From RGIG3009 sp045541495 (GTDB taxonomy: Bacteria > Bacillota > Clostridia > Oscillospirales > Acutalibacteraceae): DNA of 64,000 bases. The stretch spans positions 7,859 to 71,858 of the forward strand of contig JAZQJE010000031.1 of the NCBI GenBank assembly GCA_045541495.1. Reading direction: 5' to 3'. The translations under genes and the position numbers were made by a program. How positions within the stretch are numbered: the first letter of the stretch is position 1; each line of letters begins with the position of its first letter. Shown one piece after another: positions 50,434-59,200 of the stretch. A model generated the notes under the pieces. The model had not been told where the DNA came from. It made no database searches and worked only from the letters and a program-made list of their open reading frames with translations.

Positions 50434-53268
50434 TTATTTTTTGGAAATGCTGACAGGTTTAAAATTTTTGAGAGTCGGGCCGTATTTTTTGGCCAGCAAC
50501 ATCAGCACCAATACCGCCAATGACAGGAACGACAAGGTGACACCAATGCCGAAGCCCGCAGGGGTATAGGTAAGAGCGACTTCGTGGGCGCCGCGGGGCA
50601 CGTTAAAGGCCAAGAAGCCTTCGGAGATAGCGGAGGTTTCCACTTTTTTGCCGTCCACCTTGACGGTCCAACCGGCATCGTAAGGGATGGAGGTCATCAT
50701 CAGACCCGCCGTGTTGGTGTTGACCGTACCTTCAATACGGGTATCGGAGAAAGATGTCACATTCAGTTGCGAAGTCTTCAAGATCTCCATCCCTTGACGG
50801 TAGGTGTCGGCGTTCATGGTTGCCACATAGAAGTTACCCGAACAAGAAATGTCCGATGTGACGTGCAAGGTGACTTCCGTGCCCGCTGTGACAGTACCGC
50901 CGTCGATGATGAAGGGTTCATGAGGGGTGACCGACCACGAGTTTGAGCCGCAGGACACCGACAAACTATCGGCAGCGTTACAGTCCACGTAAATGAACAG
51001 TTGTCCGCCTGTGGAAACGGTGGCCGTATAAGTGTTAGAGCCGTTGACGGTGGCTTGGAAACGGCTGGTAGTAAAGGTAGCGTCGTTTTCCGTAGAGGAA
51101 ATGCCGTTTAAGGTATACAGGTCTTGTTGCAGACCGGTGAGAGCCTTGAACAATTCGTTTTGAGAGCTGATGGGATTGTATTGCGTATACTTGTATTCCT
51201 TAGCGGCAGAGGAGACCATATAGCCCAGTCCCAATGCTGAGGTGTTTTCATACAGGTAGTAGGTGTCGCCGTTCAGCCTGACACTTTCCAGTTGTTTTAA
51301 CTGGGCGTGGTTGCTCATATTGGCTTGCAATGCCACATACCGAATACCCAACAAGGAGTCGGTGAACGGGACAAAGGATTTGTACAAGTGGCTGTTCACG
51401 CCGTTGATGGCATAGCCCAGACCGCCCATCAGTTTGGTGGTGGTATAGTAGTTGCTGGAAGAGAAGGTGGTGACGCCGCGGTAGTGGAACAGTGCCGTAT
51501 CCACACAGGTGCGGCGAGGCAGGAATTCCATACGGTAGAAACCGTTGTTGGTGGCGGTATCGCCGATCTCCTGCGCCCGTTCCACGGTATCGTACAACAG
51601 AGCGGTGGTGTTGTTATCCACATAATTTTGATGCAAGGTGAAATATTCTTTCTTATTCACTTGCACCAAGGCACTGCCACCGTTTATCACCATTTCCGCT
51701 GTGACGATGAGTAGCAACAATGCATAGGTGACCCGTTTGCAAAGAGTACGGTTGGCGGCCAATGTTAACACCACGGCATATCCGGCGATGAGCGCCAAGT
51801 TGATGTAGATCTGTTTGAAACCGTAGTCTTCACTGCCGAAATGTTCTTCGATCATGAGGTAACCGATCGCACCCGCAAGCACGCCCAACACCTGTTTGAC
51901 GGTGATGTGTTTGAGATGGATCAAGGTTTCGTAGGCCATGAGCAGAATGAAGAACGAATAGACAAAGGAAAACCGATAAGGCAAGTCGTTGGGAGAATGC
52001 AGGCCGTGCCACGCCAGATCCGTCCAGTTGATGAGGAAGGACACCGACAATAACAGCCATACGCCCATGTAGGCGGCGCGGCGGCGGCGGGAAATGCCGC
52101 TGTTAAGCGCAAAGAGCGGTATGCACAGGGCTGTTAACACGCCGCAGTACATATTGGGGAGATTGCCCGAACGGATGGTGGGCGACGTACCTGCCAAATG
52201 CCGTCCGATCAAGTCGAAGAAATCGATGGTGTTGTTGATGGTGGGCAGATCACTGCCGGCGGCCGAAGTTTGTTGCAAAGCGAAGTACACGGGAATAAGC
52301 ATACAGGCCGCCAGGCCCGCACCCAGCACCGAGAAACCCGCAAACCGCGCGAAACCAATGCCCAGTTCTTTGCCGTCACGGCGAGAGCGTAACACATAGC
52401 CGATATAGTAGATCACCAAGAAGATGCAGAGCATGAACCCGATGTAGTAGTTGACATACAGGCAGAACGCCAGCGACAACACATAGATCAGGTAACGGCC
52501 GGTGTGCATGAGCCGTTCGAAGCCCAGCACCACCAACGGCATGACCATGACCACGTCCAGCCACATGATGTTCCATGAATAGGCCAGCAGGTACATCATC
52601 AGGGAATACATCACCGATACGGCGGGAATGAGCAAGCCTTTTTTGCGGTATACCGTTTGCACGCACAGGGCAAACAAGGCGCCCGAAAGGGCGTTTTTAA
52701 TAAGGGTGATGAGCAGAATCCCTTGTGCCAACAACCGTTCGGGGAAAAAGATCAAAAGCAGGTTCAAGGGACTGCCCAAATAGTAGCCAAACAGGGAAAT
52801 GTAGTTGGCGCCGAGGCCCACTTCAAAGGAGTAGACCGACAGGTCGAAATTCAGCAGATTGTCCCGCAGGCCTGCCAACAACGGCGCATATTGATGGTGC
52901 ATGTCCACCACCATACCGGTCCGCTCGCCAAAAGGCCACATACCCACAAAGGTATAGGCCACGCACATGGCACACAGAGATAACACGCCCGAAATAACGG
53001 GATAGAACCAGTTGGGGCGTTCCACGGCGGGATGGTCGGGGTCGCGGTTGATCTCGCCCGATAACACGAACAGTAACGTGCCGATCAACAGGGACAGGCC
53101 ACCGCAACAGGTGATCTTTTGTGCCATGCCGGCGGCGGTTTCGGTGCTGATCTTATCGGACAACAACCATAACAATACGAATAAAATAGCCGTAAACAAG
53201 GCAGAAAACAACAGGGAAAAGCCGTGTTTACGAACCGTTTGGATCAGGGGGCTCGCTTCGCGCTTCAT
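50434..53268 (-). CDS. YfhO family membrane protein, probable glycosyltransferase
   Basis: A 944-residue protein with many (about 13-15) membrane helices in the first two thirds, a large extracellular domain (about residues 560-900, with YVALQANMS, NTYTATVSTGG and Ser/Thr-rich strands), and a final helix at the C-terminus. This is the YfhO layout (GT-C-type fold; B. subtilis YfhO and the Listeria/Staphylococcus homologues glycosylate lipoteichoic acid). A first periplasmic loop with the acidic pair VVDMHHQYAPLL fits the conserved DxxxQ-type catalytic region. AAGGAGG precedes the ATG. Own promoter and terminator. Confidence 0.85.
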   Translation of the reverse strand: MKREASPLIQTVRKHGFSLLFSALFTAILFVLLWLLSDKISTETAAGMAQKITCCGGLSLLIGTLLFVLSGEINRDPDHPAVERPNWFYPVISGVLSLCAMCVAYTFVGMWPFGERTGMVVDMHHQYAPLLAGLRDNLLNFDLSVYSFEVGLGANYISLFGYYLGSPLNLLLIFFPERLLAQGILLITLIKNALSGALFALCVQTVYRKKGLLIPAVSVMYSLMMYLLAYSWNIMWLDVVMVMPLVVLGFERLMHTGRYLIYVLSLAFCLYVNYYIGFMLCIFLVIYYIGYVLRSRRDGKELGIGFARFAGFSVLGAGLAACMLIPVYFALQQTSAAGSDLPTINNTIDFFDLIGRHLAGTSPTIRSGNLPNMYCGVLTALCIPLFALNSGISRRRRAAYMGVWLLLSVSFLINWTDLAWHGLHSPNDLPYRFSFVYSFFILLMAYETLIHLKHITVKQVLGVLAGAIGYLMIEEHFGSEDYGFKQIYINLALIAGYAVVLTLAANRTLCKRVTYALLLLIVTAEMVINGGSALVQVNKKEYFTLHQNYVDNNTTALLYDTVERAQEIGDTATNNGFYRMEFLPRRTCVDTALFHYRGVTTFSSSNYYTTTKLMGGLGYAINGVNSHLYKSFVPFTDSLLGIRYVALQANMSNHAQLKQLESVRLNGDTYYLYENTSALGLGYMVSSAAKEYKYTQYNPISSQNELFKALTGLQQDLYTLNGISSTENDATFTTSRFQATVNGSNTYTATVSTGGQLFIYVDCNAADSLSVSCGSNSWSVTPHEPFIIDGGTVTAGTEVTLHVTSDISCSGNFYVATMNADTYRQGMEILKTSQLNVTSFSDTRIEGTVNTNTAGLMMTSIPYDAGWTVKVDGKKVETSAISEGFLAFNVPRGAHEVALTYTPAGFGIGVTLSFLSLAVLVLMLLAKKYGPTLKNFKPVSISKK

Positions 53269-53301
53269 GGCGCTTCCTCCTTAAAAGTGAGAATTGATTT
53301 G

Positions 53302-53330
53302 ATTATACCATACCTTTCACAAAAGGGCAA
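53302..53330 (-). promoter_or_regulatory. Promoter of the YfhO gene
   Basis: Minus strand TTGCCC (53325-53330), 17-nt spacer, TATAAT (53302-53307). Confidence 0.7.
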
Positions 53331-53367
53331 GATATATTGTGCGTTACGCAGAGATCGCTCCTGCAAG

Positions 53368-53396
53368 TTGCCATCGACTCTTTTGTGTGGTACAAT
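53368..53396 (+). promoter_or_regulatory. Promoter of the low-molecular-weight phosphatase
   Basis: TTGCCA (53368-53373), 17-nt spacer, TACAAT (53391-53396), leaving a leader of about 20 nt. Confidence 0.65.
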
Positions 53397-53421
53397 ATAC
53401 CCACGAAAGCGGGGGCGATTT

Positions 53422-53871
53422 ATGATCAGCATATTGTTTGTTTGCCACGGGAATATTTGTCGCAGTCCTATGGCGGAATTTGTGATGAAAGACCTTGTGC
53501 AAAAGCGGGGATTGTCTGCACAATTTGAAATTGCGTCTGCCGCTACCTCTACCGAGGAAATCGGGCACGGCGTATACCCGCCCGTGAAACGGTTGCTGGC
53601 CGTGCGGGGGATCGATTGTTCTGCCAAACGAGCGCGACAGGTGACGGCGGCGGATTATGACCGCTATGACCATCTCATCTGCATGGACAAACACAACTTG
53701 CGGAATTTGAAGCGCCTTATCCCCCACGATCCGCTAAACAAGGTCTCTCTTTTGATGGAGTGGACCGACACGCCCCACGATGTGGCCGATCCGTGGTACA
53801 CCGGCGATTTTGATACCACATTACGGGATGTGGACGCGGGTTGCGCGGCGCTGTTGGAACGGTTGGCGTAA
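53422..53871 (+). CDS. Low-molecular-weight protein-tyrosine phosphatase
   Basis: A 149-residue LMW-PTP; start at 53422, because the catalytic P-loop must follow the first strand directly. The loop FVCHGNICRSPMAE (C-x5-R) lies at residues 6-19, and the general-acid segment DVADPWYTGDF, with DPWY, at about 115-125. These enzymes remove phosphate from tyrosine or arginine. The ribosome site is poor (GGGGGCG). Alone between the divergent yfhO and a small repeat. The larger frame from 53224 runs back across the promoter region and is not used. Confidence 0.93.
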   Translation: MISILFVCHGNICRSPMAEFVMKDLVQKRGLSAQFEIASAATSTEEIGHGVYPPVKRLLAVRGIDCSAKRARQVTAADYDRYDHLICMDKHNLRNLKRLIPHDPLNKVSLLMEWTDTPHDVADPWYTGDFDTTLRDVDAGCAALLERLA

Positions 53872-53889
53872 CCGAATCGTGGCTATTAC

Positions 53890-53940
53890 ACCTCATCCGT
53901 CGTCCTTGCGGGCGACACCTTCCCCTCAAGGGGAAGGCTT
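53890..53940. repeat. Dispersed intergenic hairpin repeat
   Basis: Contains CCTCATCCGTCGTCC, then an 8-bp stem CCTTCCCC (53918-53925) with loop TCAA and GGGGAAGG (53930-53937). This matches a repeat type I have seen between genes of many gut Ruminococcaceae; a genome-wide copy number is needed for proof. Confidence 0.5.
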
Positions 53941-53960
53941 GTCCCGCCTTTTTTTGCATA

Positions 53961-53987
53961 AAAAAAGCACCCGATGGGTGCTTTTTT
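53961..53987. terminator. Bidirectional terminator, phosphatase / murC
   Basis: 12-bp stem with A- and T-runs (53961-53972 with 53976-53987) and a 3-nt GAT loop; the T-run contains the murC stop on the minus strand. Confidence 0.88.
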
Positions 53988-55359
53988 ATTTGCTTTCCAG
54001 TTGTTTTTTGATCATGCGGGCGCATTTGTACACATCGCCGCCGCCCATGGTGAGCACCAGTTCGTCGTCGCCCACGTGAGTGGTGACAAACGCGGTGATT
54101 TCCTCAAAGGTGGGTAAATAATGGGCACCGTCGATACGGTCGGTAATTTGTTGGGAGGACACATTCCATTCGTTGACTTCCCGCGATCCCATAATGTCGC
54201 TGACGATGACTTCGTCGGCAAGGGACAACGCTTCGGCAAACTCGTTTAGATGCCGTGCGGTACGGGAGAAAGTGAAGGGTTGGAAGATCGCCCACACCTT
54301 TTTGTGAGGTAAAGCTTTGGCCGCTTGCAGGGTGGCGGCGATCTCGGTGGGATGGTGGGCGTAGTCGTCCACGATGGTGACCCCTGCCGCCGTTCCTAAA
54401 AATTCAAATCGCCGTCCCGCCCCGTGGAATGCGGCGATTCCCTCGGCAATCGTTTCGGCAGATACGCCGCACAAATGGGCCGCCGCGGCTGCCGCCAGCG
54501 AATTCCACACGTTGTGCATACCGGGGACACCTAAGGTGATACCGATAACAAACGTGCCGTTATGATACAGGTCGTACTGACCGTAGGAGCCGTGGTGGAC
54601 GGTGATGTTTTGTGCCGACCACTCGTTCGTTATATCTTGTCCATAGCGAATGACGGTAGCGTGGGTGAGCCCATCCACCGCTTGCAGGGTTTCGGGGTCG
54701 TCGGCATTGACGATGAGGGTATCGGTGGTTTGAGAAGCGAATTTGTGAAACGAGGCGATGACCCCGTCGATATCGCCGAAATAATCCAGATGATCCGCGT
54801 CTACATTGAGGATGATAGACACGGCGGGGGTCATGTGCAGATAGTGATCTTGAAATTCACAGGCTTCGCACACAAAGGTATCCGACCCGCCCGCTTTGCC
54901 GTTGGCGTTGATAAGGGGCAAACGGCCGCCGATGAACACCGAGGGGTCCACGCCCCCTTGGAGTAAAATTTGAGAGAGCATGGAGGAGGTAGTGGTTTTG
55001 CCGTGAGTACCCGCTACGGCGATGGTGTTTTTGAATTGGCGGGACAAAAGCCCCAACAACACCGCCCGTTCCATCAGGGGGATCCCGCGGTCATTGGCTT
55101 CCACCAATTCGGGGTTATCCGCCCGCACGGCGGCAGTGTATACCACCAGTTGGGCATCCCCTATGTTTTCCGCTTTTTGAGGCATGAACACAGGAATTCC
55201 CAAGTTGCGCATACGGGTAAGGTTGTCCGACTCGTTAACGTCCGAGCCGGTTAAGGTATAGCCCAGCGAATGGAGAATTTCGGCAAGGGGGTTCATACCC
55301 GAACCGCCGATCCCTACAAAATGCACCCGCTGAACATCACCCAACAGTCGTTTATCCAT
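53986..55359 (-). CDS. murC: UDP-N-acetylmuramate--L-alanine ligase
   Basis: A 457-residue Mur ligase that adds L-alanine to UDP-MurNAc in peptidoglycan synthesis. N-terminal VHFVGIGGSGMNPLAEIL binds UDP-MurNAc; the ATP loop is VAGTHGKTTTSSM; NVDADHLDYFG, GAGRRFEFLG and DDYAHHPTEI follow. Start at 55359 behind AGGAGGG. The frame upstream to 55434 has no support. No clear -35 was found; a TATAAT lies at 55384-55389 (minus). Confidence 0.96.
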   Translation of the reverse strand: MDKRLLGDVQRVHFVGIGGSGMNPLAEILHSLGYTLTGSDVNESDNLTRMRNLGIPVFMPQKAENIGDAQLVVYTAAVRADNPELVEANDRGIPLMERAVLLGLLSRQFKNTIAVAGTHGKTTTSSMLSQILLQGGVDPSVFIGGRLPLINANGKAGGSDTFVCEACEFQDHYLHMTPAVSIILNVDADHLDYFGDIDGVIASFHKFASQTTDTLIVNADDPETLQAVDGLTHATVIRYGQDITNEWSAQNITVHHGSYGQYDLYHNGTFVIGITLGVPGMHNVWNSLAAAAAAHLCGVSAETIAEGIAAFHGAGRRFEFLGTAAGVTIVDDYAHHPTEIAATLQAAKALPHKKVWAIFQPFTFSRTARHLNEFAEALSLADEVIVSDIMGSREVNEWNVSSQQITDRIDGAHYLPTFEEITAFVTTHVGDDELVLTMGGGDVYKCARMIKKQLESK

Positions 55360-55481
55360 ATCATCCCTCCTCAGATCTTTTTTATTATATTGCGTTTGGA
55401 GGAAAAAATAAACAGTTTTTGGCGAATTTGTCAATTTTTATTTTCCAAAGGATCGGCGAAGTGTTTTAGACATGAGGAAAA

Positions 55482-55507
55482 CCGCCTTTCCCAACAAGGA
55501 AAGGCGG
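55482..55507 (-). terminator. Terminator of the Na/Pi cotransporter gene
   Basis: 10-bp stem (55482-55491 with 55498-55507), 6-nt loop, then TTTTCC on the minus strand. Confidence 0.85.
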
Positions 55508-55522
55508 CTTCCCGTTTTATGT

Positions 55523-57268
55523 TTATGCCAGCGTGTATTTTTCGGTATAGTGCCGGACGTGGTCGCGGAAAGCACCGTCGTCGGCTTTCAACGAACGCAG
55601 ATGCTCGTGGCTATTGAGGTCGTGACTCTTTAAGTCGATCAGGAAACCCGCAATGTTGGAACAATGGTCGGACACCCGTTCCAAGTTGGTGAGAAGATCT
55701 GCCCACACAAACCCAACTTCGATAGAGCAACCGCCTTGTTGCAAACGGCGGATGTGGTTGTTACGCAGTTGTTCCCGCAAATCGTCGATGACCTGTTCCA
55801 GCGGCGAAATGGCGAGAAGAGCAGTTTCGTCGTTTTCGGTGAAAGCACGCAACGACAAGGTTAAGATCTCGTCCACGGCGGCAAGCAGGACTTGTAGTTC
55901 TTTATCGGCTTCTTCCGTGAAAGACAGATTTTTATTCTTCAGTTCTTCCGCTGATTCCAACAGATTGGTACTGTGGTCGGAAATCCGCTCAAAATCACCA
56001 ATAGCTTTCAGCAGCATCGCCGCTTCGGCGCTTTCGTCATCACCGATCTGCAATGTACTGAGTTTTACCAAATAAGAGCCCAACAGGTCTTCGTAGTGGT
56101 CGGACCGTTCCTCCCCTTCCCGCACAGCGTCCGCCAAAGCGGGAGTATAGGCTTTTAATGCGGTTATGGCATTTTTCAGGGCGGTGACAGCACAGTTGGC
56201 CATATCCGCCGCGACCTGACGGCATTGTGCCAATGCTACAGCGGGGGTGGTGAGCAACCGTTCGTCCAATTCCACCGTGGTTTCGGGTGTTTTGGGGTCA
56301 GGAATGAGCCGCATGGCCAGTTTTTCAAGCAGCCCGGACAGGGGCATTAACAGGATAGTGCACAGAATGTTGAAAATGGAGTGGCAAGTGGCGATCCCCG
56401 CCATGGTGGCGGCTTCGCCTAACAAAGCAGGGGCAACGGTAATCTTAATGATCCAGAACAGCATTAACCACACGATGGAGCCAATCACATTAAAGGACAG
56501 GTGCACCGCGGCGGCGCGTTTGGCGTTGCGGTTGGCGCCGATGGACGATAACAGAGCGGTGACGCAGGTGCCGATGTTTTGACCCATAATGATGGGGATG
56601 GTCGCACCGTAGGTCACCTGGCCCGTGACCGCCAACGCTTGCAGAATACCCACTGAAGCGGAACTGGATTGGATGATACCCGTTAGGATCGCGCCTGCCA
56701 GCACGCCTAAGATAGGGTTGGTAAACATGATGAACAACTGTTGGAATTGCGGCACGTGTTGCAGTCCCGACACGGCCTCCGACATAGTATCCATACCGAA
56801 CATCAAGGTAGCAAAACCAAGCAGGATCACACCGGTATCTTTGCTTTTGTTGTTTTTCATGAACATCAGTAACACGATACCGATCAAAGCGAGTATGGGG
56901 GTAAAAGAGGTGGGTTTGAGCAATTGAAGTGCCAAATTATCGCCCTCAATGCCACCCAAACTGAGCAACCATGCGGTGACGGTGGTGCCCACATTGGCGC
57001 CCATGATGACGTTGATTGCTTGTTTCAGTGCCATCAGACCCGAGTTGACAAAACCGACTACCATGACGGTGGTGGCAGACGAACTTTGGATCACCGCCGT
57101 GACACCCAAACCTGTTAAAAAGCCGGCGGCCTTGTTGGTAGTGAGTTTGCCGAGCACCGCGCGCAGGGCACTGCCCGCCCGCCGTTCCAGCGCTTGGCCC
57201 ATCAGATCCATACCGAACAGGAACAGACATAATCCGCCGATCAGCGACAATACATCAAAAATATCCAT
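55523..57268 (-). CDS. Na+/Pi cotransporter (NptA/PNaS family) with PhoU-type C-terminus
   Basis: A 581-residue protein; start at 57268 behind GAGGAGG. The membrane part holds two copies of the QSSSA motif (VIQSSSATTVMVVGFVN and IIQSSSASVGILQALA), the hallmark of PNaS transporters, in an inverted repeat of about eight to ten helices. The C-terminal third (about residues 340-560) is a helical PhoU-like region with repeated LERVSDHCSNIAGF and FERISDHSTNLLES motifs that bind metal. It should import phosphate with sodium or regulate uptake. A pair of Pho-type direct repeats lies upstream, so phosphate control is likely. Confidence 0.92.
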   Translation of the reverse strand: MDIFDVLSLIGGLCLFLFGMDLMGQALERRAGSALRAVLGKLTTNKAAGFLTGLGVTAVIQSSSATTVMVVGFVNSGLMALKQAINVIMGANVGTTVTAWLLSLGGIEGDNLALQLLKPTSFTPILALIGIVLLMFMKNNKSKDTGVILLGFATLMFGMDTMSEAVSGLQHVPQFQQLFIMFTNPILGVLAGAILTGIIQSSSASVGILQALAVTGQVTYGATIPIIMGQNIGTCVTALLSSIGANRNAKRAAAVHLSFNVIGSIVWLMLFWIIKITVAPALLGEAATMAGIATCHSIFNILCTILLMPLSGLLEKLAMRLIPDPKTPETTVELDERLLTTPAVALAQCRQVAADMANCAVTALKNAITALKAYTPALADAVREGEERSDHYEDLLGSYLVKLSTLQIGDDESAEAAMLLKAIGDFERISDHSTNLLESAEELKNKNLSFTEEADKELQVLLAAVDEILTLSLRAFTENDETALLAISPLEQVIDDLREQLRNNHIRRLQQGGCSIEVGFVWADLLTNLERVSDHCSNIAGFLIDLKSHDLNSHEHLRSLKADDGAFRDHVRHYTEKYTLA

Positions 57269-57299
57269 AGTTTCCTCCTCAAACAGACATCTGTCGTCA

Positions 57300-57305
57300 A
57301 GTATA
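57300..57305 (-). promoter_or_regulatory. -10 element of the Na/Pi cotransporter gene
   Basis: TATACT on the minus strand; the -35 region is poor, which fits a promoter that needs an activator. Confidence 0.5.
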
Positions 57306-57336
57306 GCAGAGGAATGAGAAATCCAGTTCAAGAACA

Positions 57337-57353
57337 GGTTAAATTTAGGTTAA
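57337..57353 (-). promoter_or_regulatory. Pho-type box of direct repeats
   Basis: On the minus strand TTAACC-N5-TTAACC (11-nt period), 31-47 nt upstream of the -10. This is the spacing of PhoP boxes in Bacillus-type promoters (TTAACA-type hexamers with 5-nt gaps). It overlaps the end of the YdbT gene. Confidence 0.55.
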
Positions 57354-58691
57354 ATTTTCTACGTTTTCAAAGGGCAGCCCCCACACCCGATGGCGGCGAC
57401 GTTTTTCGCCGAAGCACCGCACCTGTACGGTGCAGGTACCCCGCCACCGCTGAAAGGGGGTTTGGGTAACGGTGATACAGTCGGTGACACAGCGCGGCAG
57501 TTGGACACGGTACAGTGCCAATCCCCGCGGGTAGCACAGGGACACGGCCGTATCGGTGATACCCCATCCCCCGCGGTCGTATCCCCACAGGCGCACCAAC
57601 AGCCACCACCCGCCGAAAAACAGACCCGCCAACGTGAGCGGCGGCCATAAACGGCCCACGGCGGCACTTGCCATGGCGCATAAAAACAATAACGGCGCGG
57701 CAACATACCGAAAGAGAGAACGGGGACGGATCGTGAGCGGGCAAGCGGGATAATCGGGCAATAAACGGGACAAGGTATGGTGAAACTGCGGGGTGGAAGC
57801 GGCAGGAATGAGAACAGGACGAGTGCCTCGATCGCGGCCGTAGCCTGCGGCGGTGATGACCGCACCGCTGAGTCCCAACAGACCCATGCCTAAGGTTTGG
57901 CGGCGTTCCACGGCGGTGATTTTGGCACAATCGATGAGGACATCCCGCCGCGTGAACAGGCCCGATATCAAGTGCAGGTGTTCGTCTTCCCGTTTGGCAG
58001 AAAATCCTACATACCGCCAAAAAGTGCGCGCAACAGACACCAGCCATCCTAACAACACAGCATTGGCGGCGGTGCTGAGCAGCGGCGGCAGGCCTGTCCA
58101 AACAGGACCCGCGGCGGTGATCTGCGAAAGGTGATCCCCCAACACCAAACTGAGTTGCCGCAACAGCGGCACAACGGTGAGCAATCCCACCGCCGCGTTG
58201 GAGCCGGTGAGGGACAGCACCGCCACCGGCCAAACGGGCAGGCGTTGACGGGCCTTTCTATCGGCGTTTAAGGAAAACAGGCGGCGGGTGCGGGAGGCGG
58301 TGAGATATAGGACCGCATCGGTGCGGCGGCGCAAACCCGCGGTACTGACGCGGATGCGGCGGGCGCGCAACAACCATAAAAGCGGGGTGCGTTCCACTTC
58401 TACAGATGCCGCATCGTCGGCACACAGATGCAAGGTGCGGCGAAAGACGATGCCTTCCCGCACGCCTACACGATGAAAAGTGCCGTTTGCCGATTCGGTG
58501 AGACGGTAGCGGCAACAGCGCCATTTGGCCACCGAATATCCCGTCAACAAGACGGCAGGAAACAGATCCCGCACAAGGGCGACGACCGTATACGGGGCGG
58601 GAAGGATCAACCGCAAAAGCGGGATCATCCACAACAACCACCAGCGGCGGGAATCGTATACGGCATAGGCACCATATGGACGGCATTCCAT
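57345..58691 (-). CDS. bPH2-domain membrane protein (YdbT-like)
   Basis: A 448-residue protein with several membrane helices (pairs near residues 15-60, 160-180, 210-245 and 350-390) alternating with three bacterial PH-like (bPH2) regions. HLCADDAASVEVERTPLLWLLRARRIRVST and HLHLISGLFTRRDVLIDCAKITAVERRQTLGMGLLGLSGAVITAAG are the clearest domain pieces. It is Arg-rich. YdbT with YdbS forms a pair of unknown role, probably at the membrane. Start at 58691 behind AAGGAG, overlapping the YdbS stop (TAATG). Confidence 0.75.
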   Translation of the reverse strand: MECRPYGAYAVYDSRRWWLLWMIPLLRLILPAPYTVVALVRDLFPAVLLTGYSVAKWRCCRYRLTESANGTFHRVGVREGIVFRRTLHLCADDAASVEVERTPLLWLLRARRIRVSTAGLRRRTDAVLYLTASRTRRLFSLNADRKARQRLPVWPVAVLSLTGSNAAVGLLTVVPLLRQLSLVLGDHLSQITAAGPVWTGLPPLLSTAANAVLLGWLVSVARTFWRYVGFSAKREDEHLHLISGLFTRRDVLIDCAKITAVERRQTLGMGLLGLSGAVITAAGYGRDRGTRPVLIPAASTPQFHHTLSRLLPDYPACPLTIRPRSLFRYVAAPLLFLCAMASAAVGRLWPPLTLAGLFFGGWWLLVRLWGYDRGGWGITDTAVSLCYPRGLALYRVQLPRCVTDCITVTQTPFQRWRGTCTVQVRCFGEKRRRHRVWGLPFENVENLT

Positions 58692-59128
58692 TAGGACAAT
58701 TCTCCTTGCTTTTCCAACAGGGCGGTGAGGCGGGCGGCGGTTTCGGCATCTAAAAGAGGCAGTCGTGTACTGCCTCCTGCAAAACGCAATACCACCGTGC
58801 GACAATGAAACAGACGGTGCAGAGGCAATGACCAGATCTCAAAGGTGCGTAGAGAGGGCAACGGAACCAGGGTATGGCGGTGCCACCACACGCCTTTTTC
58901 CACATGGACGGCGGCGAAATCGATTCGCCCGCTTAAGGAGCGGCAATAGGCAGGGCAATACCAAAGTGTGCCCGTTATCCACAGTCCCAACCAGCCGAAC
59001 CACAACCACCAGATCGGCTGAAATTGCCACCACAGGAACAGATGAACGGTACTGCCGATAACGAGAATGAGCAGTGTCCAGACGGTGTATAACCATCCTT
59101 TGGCGCCATTGCCGATGGTAAAGGTCAT
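58691..59128 (-). CDS. bPH2-domain membrane protein (YdbS-like)
   Basis: A 145-residue protein with two N-terminal membrane helices (Trp-rich, about residues 10-55) and one PH-like region, with FAAVHVEKGVWWHRHTLVPLPSLRTFEIWSLPLHRLF and VVLRFAGGSTRLPLLD. It fits the YdbS (bPH2) layout and is paired with YdbT. AAGGAGGGG precedes the ATG. Divergent from the Rnf-type operon across 72 nt. Function unknown. Confidence 0.75.
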   Translation of the reverse strand: MTFTIGNGAKGWLYTVWTLLILVIGSTVHLFLWWQFQPIWWLWFGWLGLWITGTLWYCPAYCRSLSGRIDFAAVHVEKGVWWHRHTLVPLPSLRTFEIWSLPLHRLFHCRTVVLRFAGGSTRLPLLDAETAARLTALLEKQGELS

Positions 59129-59200
59129 ATCGTCCCCTCCTTGCGTGAATATTTATTCCCGTTTTTATCCAAACTATGTGACGAAGGATGGTGTGACGGT

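Noticed and set aside
53224..53421. Longer N-terminus for the low-molecular-weight phosphatase
   Set aside because: It would run through the promoter region and the divergent gene; the catalytic loop must lie near the N-terminus.
55427..55432. TTGACA (minus strand) as the murC -35
   Set aside because: It is about 37 nt from the TATAAT at 55384-55389, far outside the usable spacing.
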